A stretch of DNA of 64,000 nt, from positions 62,001 to 126,000 of the forward strand of contig NZ_SPUI01000010.1 of assembly GCF_004522095.1 (NCBI RefSeq), written 5' to 3'. This stretch comes from Nocardioides sp. 503 (lineage in GTDB: Bacteria > Actinomycetota > Actinomycetes > Propionibacteriales > Nocardioidaceae). Of this stretch, positions 60,932 to 64,000 are shown piece after piece. Made by a program: the position numbers and the translations under genes. Every line of letters starts with the position of its first letter. Positions within the stretch are counted from its first letter, which is position 1. The notes under the pieces were generated by a model that ran no database searches, had not been told where the DNA came from, and worked only from the letters and a program-made list of their open reading frames with translations.

Positions 60932-62029
60932 ATGCCCGACGCCATCGAAGTACGCAAGGTCCCGATCCACTCCGTCGCGGACGCGAGCGAGCTCGCGAAG
61001 CTGATCGACGACGGGGTGATGGCCGCCGACCGGGTGGTCGCGATCATCGGCAAGACCGAGGGCAACGGCGGGGTCAACGACTACACACGCATCATCAGCG
61101 ACCGCGCCTTCCGCGAGGTGCTGATCGATAAGGGCGCGCCCGCCGAGCAGGTCAAGCAGGTCCCGATCGTGTGGTCCGGGGGCACCGACGGGGTGATCAG
61201 CCCGCACGCCACGATCTTCGCCACCACCGACGCGGAGCCCAGCGACGAGCCGCGCCTGACCGTCGGGTTCGCGATGAGCGAGGTGCTGCTGCCCGAGGAC
61301 ATCGGCCGCGTCGCCATGGTCGAGAAGGTCGCGGCCGCCGTGGAGGTGGCGATGGCGAAGGCCGGGATCACCGACGTCGCCGACGTCCACTACGTGCAGA
61401 CCAAGACGCCCCTGCTGACCGTCCACACCATCCGCGACGCCAAGTCGCGCGGCAAGACGGTGTGGACCGAGCACACCCACGAGTCGATGGACCTGTCCAA
61501 CGGCTGCACGGCCCTCGGCATCGCCGTCGCCCTCGGCGAGATCGAGATGCCCACGGACGCCGACGTCATGCACAACCGCGACCTCTTCTCGGCGGTCGCC
61601 TCGTGCTCCTCCGGCGTCGAGCTCGACCAGGCCCAGGTGGTCGTCGTCGGCAACGCGACGGGGGTCGGCGGTCGCTACCGCGTCGGCCACTCGGTGATGA
61701 AGGACGCCCTCGACGCCGACGGCATCTGGGAGGCGATCCGCTCCGCCGGCCTCGACCTGCCCGAGCGTCCCCGCACCGAGGACCTCGACGGCAAGCTCGT
61801 CAACGTCTTCCTGAAGTGCGAGGTCTCCCAGGACGGTCAGGTGCGCGGGCGCCGCAACGCGATGCTCGACGACTCCGACGTCCACTGGCACCGCCAGATC
61901 AAGGCGGCCGTCGGCGGCGTCACCGCGGCGGTCACGGGGGATCCTGCCGTCTTCGTGTCGGTGTCGGCGGCGCACCAGGGACCCGACGGCGGCGGCCCCG
62001 TGGCGGCCATCGTCGACCTCGGCGACTGA
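60932..62029 (+). CDS. Ring-opening amidohydrolase (barbiturase/cyanuric acid hydrolase family)
   Basis: The 365-residue protein has the three-fold symmetry of the AtzD/barbiturase family and all three Lys-Ser dyads: K41 (IIGKTEGNG) with S82 (VWSGGTDG), K158 (VQTKTPLL) with S226 (ASCSSGVE), and K295 (VFLKCEVSQDG) with Ser near 343-345 (VSVSAAHQGPDGG). It hydrolyses one ring amide of barbiturate or cyanurate. With a uracil-type permease and molybdenum hydroxylase nearby, barbiturate (to ureidomalonate) is favoured. AAAGGA lies 8-13 bases before the ATG, and it follows arcC closely. Confidence 0.92.
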   Translation: MPDAIEVRKVPIHSVADASELAKLIDDGVMAADRVVAIIGKTEGNGGVNDYTRIISDRAFREVLIDKGAPAEQVKQVPIVWSGGTDGVISPHATIFATTDAEPSDEPRLTVGFAMSEVLLPEDIGRVAMVEKVAAAVEVAMAKAGITDVADVHYVQTKTPLLTVHTIRDAKSRGKTVWTEHTHESMDLSNGCTALGIAVALGEIEMPTDADVMHNRDLFSAVASCSSGVELDQAQVVVVGNATGVGGRYRVGHSVMKDALDADGIWEAIRSAGLDLPERPRTEDLDGKLVNVFLKCEVSQDGQVRGRRNAMLDDSDVHWHRQIKAAVGGVTAAVTGDPAVFVSVSAAHQGPDGGGPVAAIVDLGD

Positions 62030-62035
62030 CCCGCC

Positions 62036-62614
62036 TCAGCCCGGCGCGTCGGTCGCGCCGGGACGGACGCCGGCGACCCACATGTCGGCGATCTGGTCGA
62101 CGCAGTCCGGGTCCAGCCGGTAGAGGGCGAGGGAGAAGATCACCGCGGTGCCCAGCGCGGTGCGGGCGGTGACGTAGTCCAGGGCGGGGTCGATCTCGCC
62201 GCGGGCCAGGCCGCGCGCCCAGATCGGCTGCATGTACACGTCGCTGGAGCCGCCCGTGGTCTCGAGGAAGGCCGCGTTGGCGCGGTCCTCCGCAATGGCC
62301 TTGCCGATCTGCTGACCCAGGGCGGCTCGCGTCGCAGGGGAGTCGATCGTCGGCACCACGGCCCGGACGACCGCGCGGATGTCGCCGCGCAGGGTTCCGG
62401 TGTCGACCTGCTCCACCGGGAAGGAGCTCTGCACGTTGAGGGCGAACACGACCTCGTCGCGGTTGGCGTAGCGGCGGTAGACCGTCGGCTTGCCGACGCC
62501 GGCGCGCTCGGCGATCGCCTCCATCGTGAGGCCGTCGTAGCCGGTCTCGGCGATGAGGGTCTGGGCGGCGCCCAGGATGCGCTGCTCGATCTGGGGGTCA
62601 CGGGGTCTGGCCAT
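62036..62614 (-). CDS. TetR-family regulator
   Basis: The 192-residue protein has the DNA-binding segment TMEAIAERAGVGKPTVYRRYANRDE and a helical TetR_C domain. It is convergent with the ring-opening amidohydrolase, 6 bp apart. It could control that gene, but no palindrome was identified in front of it. Ligand unknown. Confidence 0.9.
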   Translation of the reverse strand: MARPRDPQIEQRILGAAQTLIAETGYDGLTMEAIAERAGVGKPTVYRRYANRDEVVFALNVQSSFPVEQVDTGTLRGDIRAVVRAVVPTIDSPATRAALGQQIGKAIAEDRANAAFLETTGGSSDVYMQPIWARGLARGEIDPALDYVTARTALGTAVIFSLALYRLDPDCVDQIADMWVAGVRPGATDAPG

Positions 62615-62700
62615 GGTCGCTCCTTCGTCCGGGTGCGGACACGCCTGCTGCGGTCGGGCCCGGAGGCGCCGACCGCAGCAGGTTCATGAGGGGGATGATC

Positions 62701-64000
62701 TCAGGACTTCTTGACCTTGCGGGGAGGCGAGGTCACGGTGACGGGGTTGTGACCCGGCAGGGTGCCGGTGACCCGGACGCTGACCCGCTTGCCCCGGTCC
62801 TTCCTGGTGAGCTTGTAGGACCTCTTCGTGGCGCCGGCGATGGGCTTGCCGGCGCGCAGCCAGCGGACCGTGAGCTTGGCGCCCTTCTCCCACGTGCCGG
62901 TGACGACCTTGAGCCGCTTGCCGACGCGGGCCTTGCCGCCCTTGACGACCTTGGTCCGCGGCTTGGCCGAGTCCACGGTGAAGTAGCGCTGGACGTCGAC
63001 GCTGAAGATCGTGTCCTTGCCCTGGACCGCCCCGTGGTAGAGCACCTTCGTGCCGAACGACGTCACGGCCTGGGTCTCGGTGCTGCCGGGGAGGATGTCC
63101 CGCACGAGCGCGGTTCCGGTCGACAGCCCGTTGCTCACCCAGGGCTCGCGGCCTGCGGCCTTGGTGGTGGCGCCGAACGCCACGAAGCGGCCGTTGGCGA
63201 CGAGGGGTCCGAGGATGCCGCTGGGGGCTCCGGGGTCGATGTCGCGGACCAGGCGCGTGCCTGCCGCCGTGCCGTTCGAGGTCCACAGCTCGCGTCCCTG
63301 GCCCGGCACCTGGGCGGTGAAGTACGCGGTCCCGCCGACGTCGACGATGGAGTCGACGAAGCTGGACTGGGCGCCGCCCGGTGCGAGGTCCTTGACCAGG
63401 CCGGTGCCGCCCGCGGTGCCGTTGGTGGCGAAGAGCTCGGCCTCCTGGCCGGGCGAGGTGGAGCTGTAGAACACCTTGGCGCCCACCTTGGTGAACTTCG
63501 AGAGGTCGGTCGAGCTCACCCCGGGGGTGACGTCCTTGACGAGGACGGTGCCGGCGGCGGTGCCGTCGCTGCGCCACACCTCGCGGCCGGTCAGCCCGTC
63601 GTCGGCGCTGAAGACGACCGACCCGCCGGACAGGTGCGTGATCTCCTGCGGGCTGGCATTGCCGCCGCCCGCCTGGATGTCCTTGACGAGGATGGTGCCC
63701 CCCTGGGTGCCGTCGGTGCGGTAGAGCTCGGTGCCGGAGGTGCCGAACGCCCTGAAGAACGCCGTGCCGTTCGAGGTGAGGGTGATCTCCCGGGGTGAGG
63801 ACGAGTCGGCGCCCGGGCGCAGGTTGCCGATGAGGTGCGTCGTCGCGGCGGTGCCACCGCTGCTCCACAGCTCGCTGCCGGTCACGTTGTCGTCGGCCGC
63901 GAAGACGAGCCGGTTTCCGACCGCGGTGAGCGACGTGGGGTCGGAGCCGAGAGCGTTGGGCCCGATGTTCGCGACGAGCTTGGTGCCCGCGGTAGTGCCG
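62701..64000 (-). CDS. ELWxxDGT-repeat secreted protein (N-terminus outside the window)
   Basis: At least 432 residues; the frame is open to the window edge (AGTKLVANIGPNALG upstream of the first ATG/GTG). It contains about six ELWxxDGT-type repeats: GSELWSSGGT, GTELYRTDGT, GREVWRSDGT, EAELFATNGT, GRELWTSNGT and GREPWVSNG, each followed by 'GT-x-L-V-(K/R)-D'. This forms a beta-propeller. The C-terminal 85 residues are a basic Ig-like/PKD-type domain (VKGGKARVGKRLKVVTGTW). No catalytic site is visible; the protein should be secreted or wall-bound. Confidence 0.88.
   Translation of the reverse strand, partial: GTTAGTKLVANIGPNALGSDPTSLTAVGNRLVFAADDNVTGSELWSSGGTAATTHLIGNLRPGADSSSPREITLTSNGTAFFRAFGTSGTELYRTDGTQGGTILVKDIQAGGGNASPQEITHLSGGSVVFSADDGLTGREVWRSDGTAAGTVLVKDVTPGVSSTDLSKFTKVGAKVFYSSTSPGQEAELFATNGTAGGTGLVKDLAPGGAQSSFVDSIVDVGGTAYFTAQVPGQGRELWTSNGTAAGTRLVRDIDPGAPSGILGPLVANGRFVAFGATTKAAGREPWVSNGLSTGTALVRDILPGSTETQAVTSFGTKVLYHGAVQGKDTIFSVDVQRYFTVDSAKPRTKVVKGGKARVGKRLKVVTGTWEKGAKLTVRWLRAGKPIAGATKRSYKLTRKDRGKRVSVRVTGTLPGHNPVTVTSPPRKVKKS

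Noticed and set aside
1..64000. tRNA, rRNA or insertion-sequence genes
   Set aside because: No cloverleaf with a recognisable T-loop, no rRNA-like stretch and no transposase motif was noticed by eye. A tRNA scan could still find one.

Overview
The window looks like a chromosomal segment of a high-GC actinobacterium, most probably a Nocardioides or a close relative (Nocardioidaceae). This rests on the very GC-rich, codon-biased genes, the frequent GTG starts and ATGA/GTGA overlaps, the actinobacterial families (DUF5302, DUF3107, DUF6758-like, SCO7613-like, CASTOR/POLLUX-like channel, HNH/DUF222), and a dispersed hairpin repeat of the kind I associate with this group. I recognised no rRNA, tRNA, CRISPR array or transposase.

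Layout. (1) 1-7.1 kb: a partial MgtE-N/CBS protein coupled to an endonuclease/exonuclease/phosphatase (EEP) protein with a degenerate phosphodiesterase-like tail, then a glycosyltransferase, a LicD-like/methyltransferase fusion with a small coiled-coil protein, and a second EEP protein. This resembles a cell-surface polymer locus. (2) 7.2-14.6 kb: acyl-CoA dehydrogenase, sulfotransferase, a secreted PLD-fold protein with altered HKD motifs, DUF2332, a lipoprotein, DUF5302, MaoC hydratase and an MFS transporter. (3) 14.7-18.6 kb: a PadR-ABC exporter operon whose regulator has a large palindrome across its promoter and start codon. (4) 18.7-35.5 kb: mostly housekeeping genes (ion channel, phosphatase, PHP, MarC, SDR, orphan ParA, L,D-transpeptidase, DEAD-box helicase, MiaE-like ferritin-fold protein, DUF3107, TetR, MoeZ, S1 peptidase, alkyltransferase-like protein). 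(5) 35.4-37.9 kb: a giant polytopic membrane protein.

(6) 37.9-48.7 kb is the metabolic centrepiece. A minus-strand operon encodes homologues of the AllH, AllF (FdrA) and AllG subunits of oxamate carbamoyltransferase. It is divergent from a plus-strand operon with a uracil-type NCS2 permease, a three-subunit molybdenum hydroxylase (FAD, 2Fe-2S, Mo), a CoxG-like protein and an amidase-signature enzyme. The matching downstream steps lie at 54-62 kb: hydantoinase/oxoprolinase HyuA-HyuB, carbamate kinase and a barbiturase/cyanuric acid hydrolase-type ring-opening amidohydrolase. Together they suggest uptake and oxidation of a pyrimidine, hydrolytic ring opening, and then phosphorolysis of the ureido product to carbamoyl phosphate, with ATP recovered by carbamate kinase. 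I infer this energy-conserving variant of oxidative pyrimidine breakdown; it is not shown by sequence alone.

(7) 48.7-52.4 kb: a lipoprotein, a zinc-ribbon protein, a VOC protein and an HNH/DUF222 endonuclease, followed by about 1 kb of non-coding DNA. That stretch is packed with hairpin repeats, DnaA-box-like sites and a strong terminator. The same repeat lies in frame inside the HNH gene and inside hyuA; the hyuA copy carries paired changes that keep the hairpin. (8) 52.4-64 kb: GNAT and PlsC acyltransferases, HyuAB, a GNAT, a divergent SDR/TetR pair with twin operators, carbamate kinase, the ring-opening amidohydrolase, another TetR, and a secreted ELWxxDGT-repeat protein that runs off the window.
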